In this document: positions 1 through 6,752 of the stretch, piece after piece | Layout of the letters: every line of letters starts with the position of its first letter | Position numbering within the stretch: the stretch's first letter is position 1 | Made by a program: the position numbers and the translations under genes | Notes under the pieces: model-generated | Told to the model about the DNA's origin: nothing | The model's input: only the letters and a program-made list of their open reading frames with translations | Database searches by the model: none | Assembly (NCBI GenBank): GCA_013215515.1 | Contig: JABSPC010000238.1 | Location: forward strand, 1-8,644 | Length of the DNA: 8,644 bases | Direction of reading: 5' to 3' | Source: Crocinitomicaceae bacterium | GTDB taxonomy: Bacteria; Bacteroidota; Bacteroidia; Flavobacteriales_D; Crocinitomicaceae

Positions 1-1065
1 TGGACGTGTATAGGCCAGTCGACACTCTTCAGTATCCTCAACAATAAAATCTGCATTTCCCTTAACCAAAGCATGCGAAATTCGTTCTTGAGCCGTTCCT
101 TCTCTCCAGCTTAAATCAACCTCTCGTTTCTTTCCCTCTCCACCTTTAACAGTGTCAGCATATTCAAGTAAACGATCCGTAGCATCCTCTCTTTTATTAA
201 ACAGAACATCTTCTACTCGATCTAACAATCCCTTTTCAATATTGCTGTACACTTCCAGCATAGACGGGTTAACAATCCCCATGTCCATCCCATTCTGAAT
301 GGCATGATAAAGGAAGGCCGCGTGCATTGCCTCACGAACAGCATTGTTTCCTCTAAATGAAAATGAAATGTTAGAAACTCCTCCACTAACATGCGCTCCT
401 GGAAGATTCTCTCTGATCCATTTTGCAGCATTAAAAAAGTCTAACGCATTGTTATTGTGCTCCTCCATTCCCGTTGCAACAGGAAAAATATTTGGATCAA
501 AAATAATGTCATTTTGGTTGAACCCTACCTTGTCTACTAATACTCTATATGACCTTTCACATATCTCAATTCGGCGATCATAGCTATCAGCTTGACCATC
601 TTCATCGAAGGCCATAACAATCACAGCTGCACCGTATCGCTTTACAAGTTTCGCTTGCTTGATGAAATTCTCCTCCCCTTCTTTCAAGGAAATAGAATTA
701 ACAACACCCTTTCCTTGAACGCATTGCAATCCAGCTTCAATGATCTCCCATTTTGAGCTATCAATCATTACAGGAACCCTTGCTATATCCGGTTCTGCAG
801 CTATCAAGTTCAGGAATTTAACCATGGCTTCTTTACCATCGATCATCCCCTCATCCATATTGACATCGATGATTTGGGCACCTCCTTCCACTTGTTCGCG
901 CGCCACGCTCAATGCTTCATCGAAGAGCTCTTCCTTAATCAATCGAAGGAATTTTCTCGACCCAGTAACGTTCGTTCGTTCACCTACATTTACAAAATTA
1001 CTTTCTGGAGTAACGATTAACGGCTCAAGTCCTGAAAGTTTTAAAGTCGCTTTATTGTTCGACAT
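1..1065 (-). CDS. metH: Methionine synthase, folate- and cobalamin-binding half (MetH C-terminal part), partial
   Basis: This is the 5' 355 codons of a gene that continues past the left edge; it was translated from the ATG at 1065-1063. The protein opens with the MetH pterin (methyltetrahydrofolate) domain. Hallmarks in order are [17 protein letters not shown] (about residues 22-38), [65 protein letters not shown] text, [41 protein letters not shown] and [15 protein letters not shown]. After about residue 290, the segment with [20 protein letters not shown] looks like the start of the helical cap that precedes the cobalamin domain. The B12-binding and reactivation domains lie outside the window. 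The product moves a methyl group from 5-methyl-THF to cobalamin and on to homocysteine in the cytoplasm. It has no homocysteine domain of its own; that is supplied by the upstream gene, whose last 14 bases overlap this start (ATG inside the upstream coding region), suggesting translational coupling. Family assignment is very secure. Confidence 0.96.
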   Translation of the reverse strand, partial: MSNNKATLKLSGLEPLIVTPESNFVNVGERTNVTGSRKFLRLIKEELFDEALSVAREQVEGGAQIIDVNMDEGMIDGKEAMVKFLNLIAAEPDIARVPVMIDSSKWEIIEAGLQCVQGKGVVNSISLKEGEENFIKQAKLVKRYGAAVIVMAFDEDGQADSYDRRIEICERSYRVLVDKVGFNQNDIIFDPNIFPVATGMEEHNNNALDFFNAAKWIRENLPGAHVSGGVSNISFSFRGNNAVREAMHAAFLYHAIQNGMDMGIVNPSMLEVYSNIEKGLLDRVEDVLFNKREDATDRLLEYADTVKGGEGKKREVDLSWREGTAQERISHALVKGNADFIVEDTEECRLAYTRP

Positions 1066-2062
1066 GTTTCTCAATTTGTCTAGGTGAATAATTTACTGCC
1101 ATGTCGGCAATTGCACTTATGTGCTTCGGTGTTGTTCCGCAACACCCTCCAATAATATTTACTAATCCTTCGTCTAAAAATTCTTTGATTTGCTCGGCCA
1201 TCAATTCTGGTGTTTCATCATATTCACCGAACTCATTCGGCAATCCAGCATTCGGATGCGCACTCACTCCAAAAGGACTATTCTTGTCCAAAATTTGAAG
1301 ATAGGGGCGCATCATAGATGCTCCAAGAGCACAATTTAGGCCAACTGAAAGTAAATCCATATGAGCTACTGAGATCAAAAATGCATCTGTTGTTTGCCCA
1401 GTTAATGTTCTACCGCTTTGATCGGTAATCGTTCCAGAAACCATAATCGGAATCCTCGTTCCTCGTTCTTCAAAAACTTCATCAATTCCAAACAGAGCAG
1501 CCTTTGCATTCAAGGTGTCAAATACCGTTTCAACCAAAAGGAGATCAACTCCGCCATCCATTAATGCATTGGTTTGTTGCTTATACGCCGTTACAAGTTC
1601 ATGGAAAGTAACACCTCTAAATCCAGGGTCATTCACATCTGGTGAAATAGAAGCTGTTCGATTCGTTGGACCAATCGATCCTGCAACAAAACGAGGCTTA
1701 CTCGGATCACGCTCGGTGAATTCGCCCGCTACTTCTCTTGCTATCTTTGCACTATGAAAATTAATATCATAAACAGCACTTTCCAATCCATAATCGGCTT
1801 GGGCAATTGTAGTTCCTGAAAACGTATTTGTTTCTGCGATATCAGCTCCAGCTGCAAAGTACTCGGCGTGAATTTCTTTAATAATCTCCGGTCGCGTTAA
1901 CGACAACAAATCGTTGTTTCCTTTTAGCGGACTATCGTGATCTTCAAACCATCCTTTACGGAAGTCTTCCTCCTCTAGTTTATGGCGTTGAATCATTGTA
2001 CCCATCGCGCCGTCGAGTACTAGTATTCTATCTTTAAGTATTGATTTTATATCCTTCTTCAT
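1052..2062 (-). CDS. metH: Homocysteine S-methyltransferase half of split methionine synthase (MetH N-terminal domain)
   Basis: The product is a 336-residue cytoplasmic zinc enzyme domain that activates homocysteine to accept a methyl group from methylcobalamin; the cobalamin and folate domains are in the next gene. It carries the MetH N-terminal motifs [13 protein letters not shown] (residues 13-25), [18 protein letters not shown] (77-94), [17 protein letters not shown] (127-143), [15 protein letters not shown] (175-189) and [17 protein letters not shown] (208-224). The three zinc-ligand cysteines are all present: C244 in VGLNCALGA and C307-C308 in [13 protein letters not shown]. Their 63-residue spacing matches that in E. 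coli MetH (C247, C310, C311). I chose the ATG at 2062 because the protein then starts directly at the barrel ([18 protein letters not shown]). A TTG 12 codons upstream is also in frame, but it adds residues lacking similarity and sits close to the riboswitch. There is no Shine-Dalgarno sequence, only an AT-rich leader, as usual in Bacteroidota. Regulation is by the SAM-I riboswitch just upstream. Confidence 0.96.
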   Translation of the reverse strand: MKKDIKSILKDRILVLDGAMGTMIQRHKLEEEDFRKGWFEDHDSPLKGNNDLLSLTRPEIIKEIHAEYFAAGADIAETNTFSGTTIAQADYGLESAVYDINFHSAKIAREVAGEFTERDPSKPRFVAGSIGPTNRTASISPDVNDPGFRGVTFHELVTAYKQQTNALMDGGVDLLLVETVFDTLNAKAALFGIDEVFEERGTRIPIMVSGTITDQSGRTLTGQTTDAFLISVAHMDLLSVGLNCALGASMMRPYLQILDKNSPFGVSAHPNAGLPNEFGEYDETPELMAEQIKEFLDEGLVNIIGGCCGTTPKHISAIADMAVNYSPRQIEKHVEQ

Positions 2063-2102
2063 TATTATTATTTGAGACTGCTGAAGCTGTGGATACAAGC
2101 TA

Positions 2103-2212
2103 ACTTATCGTTTCCTGGTAAAACCAAGATTGGATTTGGCACCTTTTCTAGTTTGAACTAGTTAGGTTGCCAAGGTTTCGCAGGGCCTATCCCTCCACCT
2201 TTCTTCATAAGT
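2103..2212 (-). promoter_or_regulatory. SAM-I (S-box) riboswitch upstream of metH
   Basis: Read on the minus strand, the leader carries the S-box consensus in order. The P1 5' strand is ACTTAT (2212-2207). Next come AAGAAAGGTGGAGGGA with GGCCC, then the kink-turn/core text TTGGCAACCT. The P3 arm has stem CTAGT-TCAA-ACTAG inside an outer ACCT/AGGT pairing, followed by AAGGTGCCAAATCC. P4 is CTTGGT-TTT-ACCAGG, and the closing P1 3' strand is ATAAGT (2108-2103). S-adenosylmethionine binding should turn the operon down when methyl donor is plentiful. The aptamer ends 40 bases before the metH ATG. I see no terminator hairpin with a U-tract in that gap, so the way binding is converted into reduced expression cannot be read from the sequence. 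The family call is secure because every conserved block is present and the downstream gene is a classic target. Confidence 0.95.
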
Positions 2213-2231
2213 CTATTTGAATGAACTGGTA

Positions 2232-2262
2232 CAAAGTTAGCACAAACATATTTCTAACCAAA
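2232..2262 (-). promoter_or_regulatory. Bacteroidota-type promoter for the SAM riboswitch-metH transcript
   Basis: On the minus strand there is a perfect -7 element TAACTTTG (2239-2232) and a -33 element TTTG (2262-2259), separated by 19 bases. This matches the known Bacteroidota/Flavobacterium consensus TTG-N17..23-TAnnTTTG. The start point expected from such a promoter is near 2225, about a dozen bases before the first strand of riboswitch P1. The spacing to a functional leader RNA is therefore right, and this agreement raises confidence in both calls. Confidence 0.75.
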
Positions 2263-2327
2263 TAAAATGATGTACACGTTTTAAGTCGCAAATACCATCA
2301 TTTCAAAACTGAACTATTTTTTTATCC

Positions 2328-2335
2328 TAAATTTG
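2328..2335 (+). promoter_or_regulatory. Possible -7 element of the promoter of the decayed regulator gene
   Basis: TAAATTTG matches the Bacteroidota -7 consensus TAnnTTTG and lies 27 bases before the ATG at 2363 of the pseudogene. No clear TTG/TTTG -33 element is present 17-23 bases upstream (the best nearby text is TTTC at 2301-2304). The promoter may be a relic or a chance match in AT-rich DNA. It would fire away from the metH promoter, making 2213-2362 a divergent control region. Confidence 0.35.
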
Positions 2336-2362
2336 AGTAGAGAATCTTGAAATTAACTTGAT

Positions 2363-4011
2363 ATGAATTTCAAATACATTTTATTCTTTTTCCGACACCT
2401 CAAGTATTGCTCAAGGGGCTCCAAATCCAATCATTACATCAACAAAGTTGTTAAGGAAAGCGAATGACATCTGTGCTTCAGGATAATTTATTGGGTGCAT
2501 CAAATGTTGTGACAGCATTTTAAATTTAAAAACTGCCACTCCAGAAGAAAAGTATGGTGCCAATGAATTCAAGGCCGGTAGTCATCATAGGATGGGAGAC
2601 ATTGAAGAAGCATTAAAATTCAAATTAAAACAACTTTACTAGGCAGGAAAGATTAAAATTACACCGTTTGAACTCTTTTATGCCTACGATGGTTTAGCTC
2701 AAATTTATCAATAACAAAATAGAATCGACAAAGCAATAGAATCAAGTAAGAAAGCCCTTAGATCAGTTGAAATTGGTCACACGGATACTTCACAAATAAT
2801 ACTTGCGTCTAACAATCTTGGTTATCGATTGCTTTTGGAAAATAAAAACGCTCAAGCCATTCATTATTATAAACGAGGGGTTAGATACTATCATTAATTT
2901 CAAAATAAACGTGAAAATGATTCTATAATATATCACATTCTCAATGGAAACTTTGGATATCTATAGTCATTATCTGGAGAAGATACTGGAATCGACAAAC
3001 TAAAGGCCACATTAACCTTTTTAGATTCAAAGAACTTTAATCGAGCCGACGCAAGACTCAAATTGGGAAGGGTTTATTTGAAAAGAAAAAATTATACGAC
3101 TGCAGAAAAGTACCTTGACGAAGCTCTAAAAATTGCATACGATTATGATCAACTCGAATACCAAGAGCTCATTTTATTCGAGAAAATAATTCTTCACTCT
3201 GCAACTAGAAAGGACAAAAAAGCTTAAAGAATCGGAAGAAAAATACAACGATGATCGTCAAAAAATCAAGCAAAAAAACAGTAGCCTTAAAATTATTGGA
3301 GAACTCTCCGAGTTAAAACTGCAGAAATTTGAGAGTCAAAACCTCGCTTTACAAAATGAAATACAAACAAGAAATCAGCAGAGTAAAATCAGCCATTTGT
3401 TTGTGAGTATTGGAGTTATTTTGGCCGCTTCAATTTTATTAATGCTCCTTATTCTTTACAGGAAATGAAAAGTGAAAAATCTCCATGAAAAGGAACTCCA
3501 TGAAATTAAAGGGAAACTGCTTGAATCAAAACTTGAGAAAGAAACGAAAGAGCTCGAAAACATCACCAAGTGGTTTGATATTCAGAAGAAAGAAATGTCG
3601 GTTCTTCTAGTTTGAAGCAAAACTAGAGAGGAACAATTGGTCAATATCATTACGGATTTAAAAGATTTGAAAAAGGAAAACAATTCAGCAGTCAATTCCA
3701 TTCTTTCAGATATACAATTCAAGCTGAATTCAATTTCAGATGAAACTAACAAAAACATTGAATCACAGCTTGACAATTTAGAGATTAGCACCTTCAGAAA
3801 CTCACTTATTAAGGAACATTCACCATTAACATGTAATGAAATTGAGCTTTGCATGATGATCGTTTCTGGAATGGACGGCAGAAAAATTGGAAATACGAAG
3901 AGCATCACACCTAATTCAGTGAGAACCAATAAATCTCGTCTCAAGAAAAAGTTCAACCTTGATAAAGATGAGGATCTCAAACATTACTTAATCTCCCTGA
4001 TTGATAAATAG
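2363..4011 (+). pseudogene. Decayed TPR-transmembrane-HTH (LuxR-like) regulator gene
   Basis: Reading through the lesions restores a protein of about 550 residues with a recognisable layout. An N-terminal signal-like segment (MNFKYILFFF from 2363, then SSIAQG in another frame) is followed by TPR units, for example LASNNLGYRLLLENKNAQAI (about 2790-2850) and LKLGRVYLKRKNYTTAEKYL (about 3057-3116). Then come coiled coil, one transmembrane helix (about 3397-3459, IGVILAASILLMLLI), more coiled coil, and a GerE/LuxR-type HTH (3826-3960, LTCNEIELCMMIVSGMDGRK...SVRTNKSRLKKKF). Lesions: one frameshift between about 2366 and 2400, a second between about 3190 and 3225, and in-frame stops TAA 2484, TAG 2640, TAA 2712, TAA 2895, TAG 2964, TGA 3466 and TGA 3613. 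The last 396 bases (3616-4011) remain open. Nine lesions rule out simple sequencing error. The architecture matches the intact gene at 6753-8537; by hand, the last 70 residues align without gaps at about 20 identities, so this is an old paralogue and not a recent copy. Such proteins in Bacteroidota are thought to be membrane-anchored transcription regulators; the target is unknown. Confidence 0.9.
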
Positions 4012-4027
4012 TTAAATATACACAAGC

Positions 4028-4044
4028 TGTACATGCTTTGTACA
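4028..4044. repeat. Small inverted repeat TGTACA-N5-TGTACA
   Basis: Two copies of the self-complementary hexamer TGTACA are separated by TGCTT, 17 bases after the stop of the dead regulator and just upstream of the promoter at 4053-4085. It could be an operator (about 50-65 bases before the predicted start point) or a relic terminator stem. It lacks the T-run a terminator needs. The call rests only on symmetry. Confidence 0.3.
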
Positions 4045-4052
4045 CATAGTTA

Positions 4053-4085
4053 TTTGGCGTGAGGGTTAGGTTAGATCTACTTTTG
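4053..4085 (+). promoter_or_regulatory. Bacteroidota-type promoter before the decayed T9SS-protein gene
   Basis: A -33 element TTTG (4053-4056) and a perfect -7 element TACTTTTG (4078-4085) are separated by 21 bases, within the TTG-N17..23-TAnnTTTG consensus. The ATG of the secreted-protein remnant follows at 4121, leaving a short leader of about 30 bases. The promoter appears intact although the gene it serves is broken. Confidence 0.55.
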
Positions 4086-4120
4086 TACTGACTAACTAAT
4101 CTCTATAACTAATGATCCCC

Positions 4121-4526
4121 ATGAAACTCATTACTACCAAATCAATTGCTTCCTATGCTTATTGTTCACCCTAATCACAAATCAGTCAATCAAATACTCT
4201 GCGATCTAAAGGGGCAACCCTATAAATTAATTCAATACGATATAGACGGTGAATCAAAAGAGATTGGTCCATTTACGGGTTCCTGCGAAGGAAATGAGGT
4301 GTTCATATATCCAAATCCAGTAGATGATGTATTAAATATCTCTGCCACGGGATATCAACACGCTACAATATCAATATTAGATTTTACCGGCAGAACAATT
4401 TATCAGCAAATCTTGAACTTGGAATCCACTTGACAATGATCTCGTATCAATTGTTCAAATGGATTCTACACTGTAATCGTTCATGAAGGAGACTCTATCC
4501 GTTCAATCAAATTTTCAAAGCACTAA
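4121..4526 (+). pseudogene. Remnant of a T9SS-secreted protein: start region joined to C-terminal sorting domain
   Basis: The remnant begins with ATG at 4121 (MKLITTKSIAS, resembling the start of a signal peptide), but that frame stops after 17 codons. The rest lies in another frame, open from at least 4146. There, YKLIQYDIDGESKEIGPF precedes VFIYPNPVDDVLNI and SILDFTGRTIY, which are hallmarks of a T9SS type A C-terminal sorting domain and of the strand that commonly precedes it in Bacteroidota secreted proteins. Two in-frame TGA stops (4431-4433 and 4437-4439) interrupt it. Past them the same frame continues with SNGFYTVIVHEGDSIRSIKF to the natural TAA at 4524-4526, completing the sorting domain. 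Everything expected between signal peptide and tail (normally hundreds of residues) is missing, so a large internal deletion plus a frameshift is the simplest reading. The original function cannot be recovered. An intact-looking promoter precedes it and a terminator follows it. Confidence 0.82.
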
Positions 4527-4580
4527 TTAAACGCAGTTAATTCGCTTATTGTTAATTAGAGTAGTGTGTATAATAGGTGT

Positions 4581-4616
4581 AAAAGCCTCTCTGTGGTGGA
4601 GACGCTTTTCTTTTTT
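4581..4616 (+). terminator. Intrinsic transcription terminator
   Basis: The stem is AAAAGC-C-TCTC pairing with GAGA-C-GCTTTT, with a single C/C mismatch and loop TGTGGTG, followed after one C by TTTTTT (4611-4616). It lies 55 bases after the end of the T9SS remnant and 38 bases before the CotH gene. It would end transcripts from the dead region and insulate the downstream operon. The T-run is only on the plus-strand side. Confidence 0.75.
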
Positions 4617-4654
4617 CTAGCAATTCCAAGAAAGCAATCGTAAATTAGAGGTCT

Positions 4655-6265
4655 ATGAAACTAGTACTTATAACGCTTTTGTTGCTTAGCTATTCTTCTT
4701 ATGCTCAGCTGACAACATCCAATTTACCGATCATCATCATAACCAATCAACCTGGACTAGTCATTGAGGACGACCCTCGTGTAAGATGTCATATGGGGGT
4801 AATCGATAATGGTGTTGGAAACATGAATAACATTACCGACCCGTTTAACAATTACGACGATTCAATAGCAATTGAATACAGAGGCTCTACATCTCAGCAA
4901 TATCCAAAAAAAGGATATGGATTAGAAACTCAAGACGAATTCGGGAACAACCTTCAAGTTGCTTTACTTGGAATGCCCGTAGAAAATGATTGGATTTTGA
5001 ACGGTCCTTATCCTGATAAAACATTGATTCGAAACGTGTTGACTTTCCATCTAGCGCGAGAAATGGGGCATTATGCTACGAGAACTAGATTTTGCGAATT
5101 GGTTATCGACGGTGATTATCGCGGGATTTACATCCTGATGGAAAAAATAAAAGAAGACGGTGATAGGGTCGACATTGAAGATATTCACGTCCCAAATCAA
5201 TGGAATGATACGATCACAGGAGGATACATCGTTAAAGTCGATAAACTAACTGGTGATGTACCCTACCAATGGATCTCTAACTTTAACAATGAGGTTGTGT
5301 TCCAGTTTCACGATCCACCATTCAATGAACTCGATCCTTTGCAGGCTAGCTACATGGAAAACTACATTAATGAGTTTGAAGCGGCTATAAACAGTCCTAA
5401 TTTCGCCGACAATACTTTGGGTTGGCCAGCATATATTGAAGAGGAATCATTTCACGACTTCTTTATACTCCAAGAATTAGGGAGAACTGTAGATGGCTAT
5501 AGATCCAGTTCGTTCTTACACAAAGATAGAAACACACTCGCTTGGAACGCAAAATTAGTAGCTGGACCGATGTGGGATTTTAATCTTTCCTTCGGAAACG
5601 CTGATTATTGTGATGCTGATGAAATTTTTGGATGGCAATTCGAATTTGACGATATCTGTGGAAATTTCTCGACTTCAATTCCATTTTGGTGGGGAAAACT
5701 GCAAGAAGATTGGCGTTATCAAAACAACCTTAGGTGTCGATGGGAAGAATTGAGACAAGGAGTTTTAAGCACAAGCTATATCAATAATTATATCGATTCC
5801 GTTGCTTTGAAGTTAACAGATGCTCGAATCAGAAACTTCCAAAGATGGCCTATCATAGGGCAATATGTCAACTGGAATGGATTCGTAGGTCAAACCTATC
5901 AGGAAGACTTAGACTACCTTAAAACGTACATGGAACAGCGTTCAATTTGGATCGATAACAATCTTCCAGGGAATTGTAACGTTGGAATTGAAGAACATGA
6001 GTTTATTGCCCTGTACCACAAAGCTTGGCCAAATCCTTTTACCAATCAATTGGCGATTGGATTCTCCACTTTTGGTGTCGGCGACGTCGTGGTAGAAATT
6101 CGAGATCTTTCTGGTCGACTCGTTGAACAACGAAAGCTCGGTGAAAAATTTGCTGGAGCACACGCAATTGATTTAAACAGTGGACAATGGGACAGAGGAA
6201 ATTATCTTTACACTATCCTCTTTGATGGAGCGGTTCTTCATGCAGGCAAACTCATTAAAATATAA
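4655..6265 (+). CDS. Secreted CotH-family kinase-like protein with T9SS C-terminal sorting domain
   Basis: This 536-residue protein starts with a signal peptide (residues 1-17, cleavage expected in SYA|QLT). The CotH kinase region spans about 26-435. Its family motifs are IEYRGSTSQQYPKKGYGLET (73-92), NDWILNGPYPDKTLIRNVLT (111-130), FCELVIDGDYRGIYILMEKI (146-165), RVDIEDI (171-177), YIVKVDK (191-197), FHDFFILQELGRTVDGYRSS (266-285) and GPMWDFNLSFGNADY (304-318). CotH proteins have an atypical protein kinase-like fold, and B. subtilis CotH phosphorylates spore coat proteins; the substrate here is unknown. In the metal-binding-like WDFN (307-310), the last position is Asn where some relatives have Asp. 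Residues from about 454 form a type A T9SS tail (AWPNPFTNQLAI, VEIRDLSGRLVEQRKL, GNYLYTILFDG, GKLIKI), so the protein is probably exported and surface-attached. AGAGG 4 bases before the ATG may help initiation. No Bacteroidota promoter was found between the preceding terminator and the start. The lipid kinase gene follows after 3 bases. Confidence 0.92.
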   Translation: MKLVLITLLLLSYSSYAQLTTSNLPIIIITNQPGLVIEDDPRVRCHMGVIDNGVGNMNNITDPFNNYDDSIAIEYRGSTSQQYPKKGYGLETQDEFGNNLQVALLGMPVENDWILNGPYPDKTLIRNVLTFHLAREMGHYATRTRFCELVIDGDYRGIYILMEKIKEDGDRVDIEDIHVPNQWNDTITGGYIVKVDKLTGDVPYQWISNFNNEVVFQFHDPPFNELDPLQASYMENYINEFEAAINSPNFADNTLGWPAYIEEESFHDFFILQELGRTVDGYRSSSFLHKDRNTLAWNAKLVAGPMWDFNLSFGNADYCDADEIFGWQFEFDDICGNFSTSIPFWWGKLQEDWRYQNNLRCRWEELRQGVLSTSYINNYIDSVALKLTDARIRNFQRWPIIGQYVNWNGFVGQTYQEDLDYLKTYMEQRSIWIDNNLPGNCNVGIEEHEFIALYHKAWPNPFTNQLAIGFSTFGVGDVVVEIRDLSGRLVEQRKLGEKFAGAHAIDLNSGQWDRGNYLYTILFDGAVLHAGKLIKI

Positions 6266-6268
6266 TCG

Positions 6269-6607
6269 ATGCTCAAGAGCTTTGCTGACGCTTTTCGTGG
6301 AATCTTTCTTCTGGTCAAATCGGAACGTAATTTCCAAATTCATGTTGCCGCTTTAATTTGCGTTTCTATCGCTGGAATTTATTTTGATATCAATCGGTTT
6401 GAGTGGCTATTTATTATTCTCATTTCTGCTCTTGTAATGGGATTAGAAGGCGCGAATACTGCTCTAGAAAAGCTTTGTGATGAAGTAACGGAAGAACGAA
6501 AAGAATCTATCAGGAATATTAAGGACATCGCTGCAGGGTCGGTATTGATTGCAAGCATCAGTGCATTAGTTATCGCAGGTTTGATTTTTTGGAAACATCT
6601 CATTTAA
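6269..6607 (+). CDS. dgkA: Diacylglycerol kinase / undecaprenol kinase family membrane protein
   Basis: This 112-residue integral inner-membrane kinase has the usual length of the DgkA family (about 110-130). Conserved positions are visible: FADAFRGI (5-12), ERNFQIHVAA (19-28), EGANTALEKLCDEV (60-73, with catalytic-type E60, N63, E67 and D71) and NIKDIAAGSVL (83-93, with K85-D86). There are three hydrophobic spans at about 26-40, 46-58 and 88-108. Members phosphorylate diacylglycerol (Gram-negative DgkA) or undecaprenol (UdpK of Firmicutes). Sequence alone does not settle which lipid is used here, so the symbol reflects the family only. The ATG lies 3 bases after the CotH stop, so the two genes are almost certainly co-transcribed. 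No clear terminator follows in the 145-base gap to the next gene. Confidence 0.93.
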   Translation: MLKSFADAFRGIFLLVKSERNFQIHVAALICVSIAGIYFDINRFEWLFIILISALVMGLEGANTALEKLCDEVTEERKESIRNIKDIAAGSVLIASISALVIAGLIFWKHLI

Positions 6608-6752
6608 GGCGACTAAATACCCTCTTTACACCTTCTCCTATACAGAACAGTAAATAGTAATGTATAAAATATGATTATTCGATAAATAAGACTTAACTTG
6701 GGCAGTAATTACTCTTACTAAAAAGAAATGCTATAATTAACTAATTGATAGT

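Noticed and set aside
344..1757. Several plus-strand open frames of 65-115 codons
   Set aside because: They are antisense to the two clearly identified metH genes and show no family motifs.
2063..2098. Upstream TTG start adding 12 residues to the homocysteine methyltransferase
   Set aside because: The added residues do not resemble the family, whereas the ATG at 2062 gives a standard N-terminus at the barrel; the upstream codon also lies almost against riboswitch P1.
2363..3615. In-frame stops as programmed recoding, selenocysteine or an alternative genetic code
   Set aside because: All three stop codons occur, mixed with frameshifts, in one gene, while the neighbouring genes use stops normally. 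Decay is the simpler explanation.
3582..3980. Open frame of 132 codons on the minus strand
   Set aside because: It lies antisense to the HTH part of the decayed regulator, has no recognisable domain and shows a low-complexity Leu/Ser composition typical of an antisense shadow.
4146..4433. A stand-alone 95-residue protein
   Set aside because: It begins with TTG, ends in the middle of a T9SS sorting domain, and the missing part of that domain continues in the same frame after the stop. It is part of the pseudogene at 4121-4526.
4539..4558. Direct repeat of GTTAATT on either side of CGCTTATT
   Set aside because: It is short and AT-rich, with no associated element; chance in low-GC intergenic DNA is sufficient.
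4569..4574. TATAAT, an E. coli-like -10 element before the CotH gene
   Set aside because: The host uses the TAnnTTTG promoter type, there is no matching -35, and a terminator lies immediately downstream, so a transcript starting here would stop before the gene.
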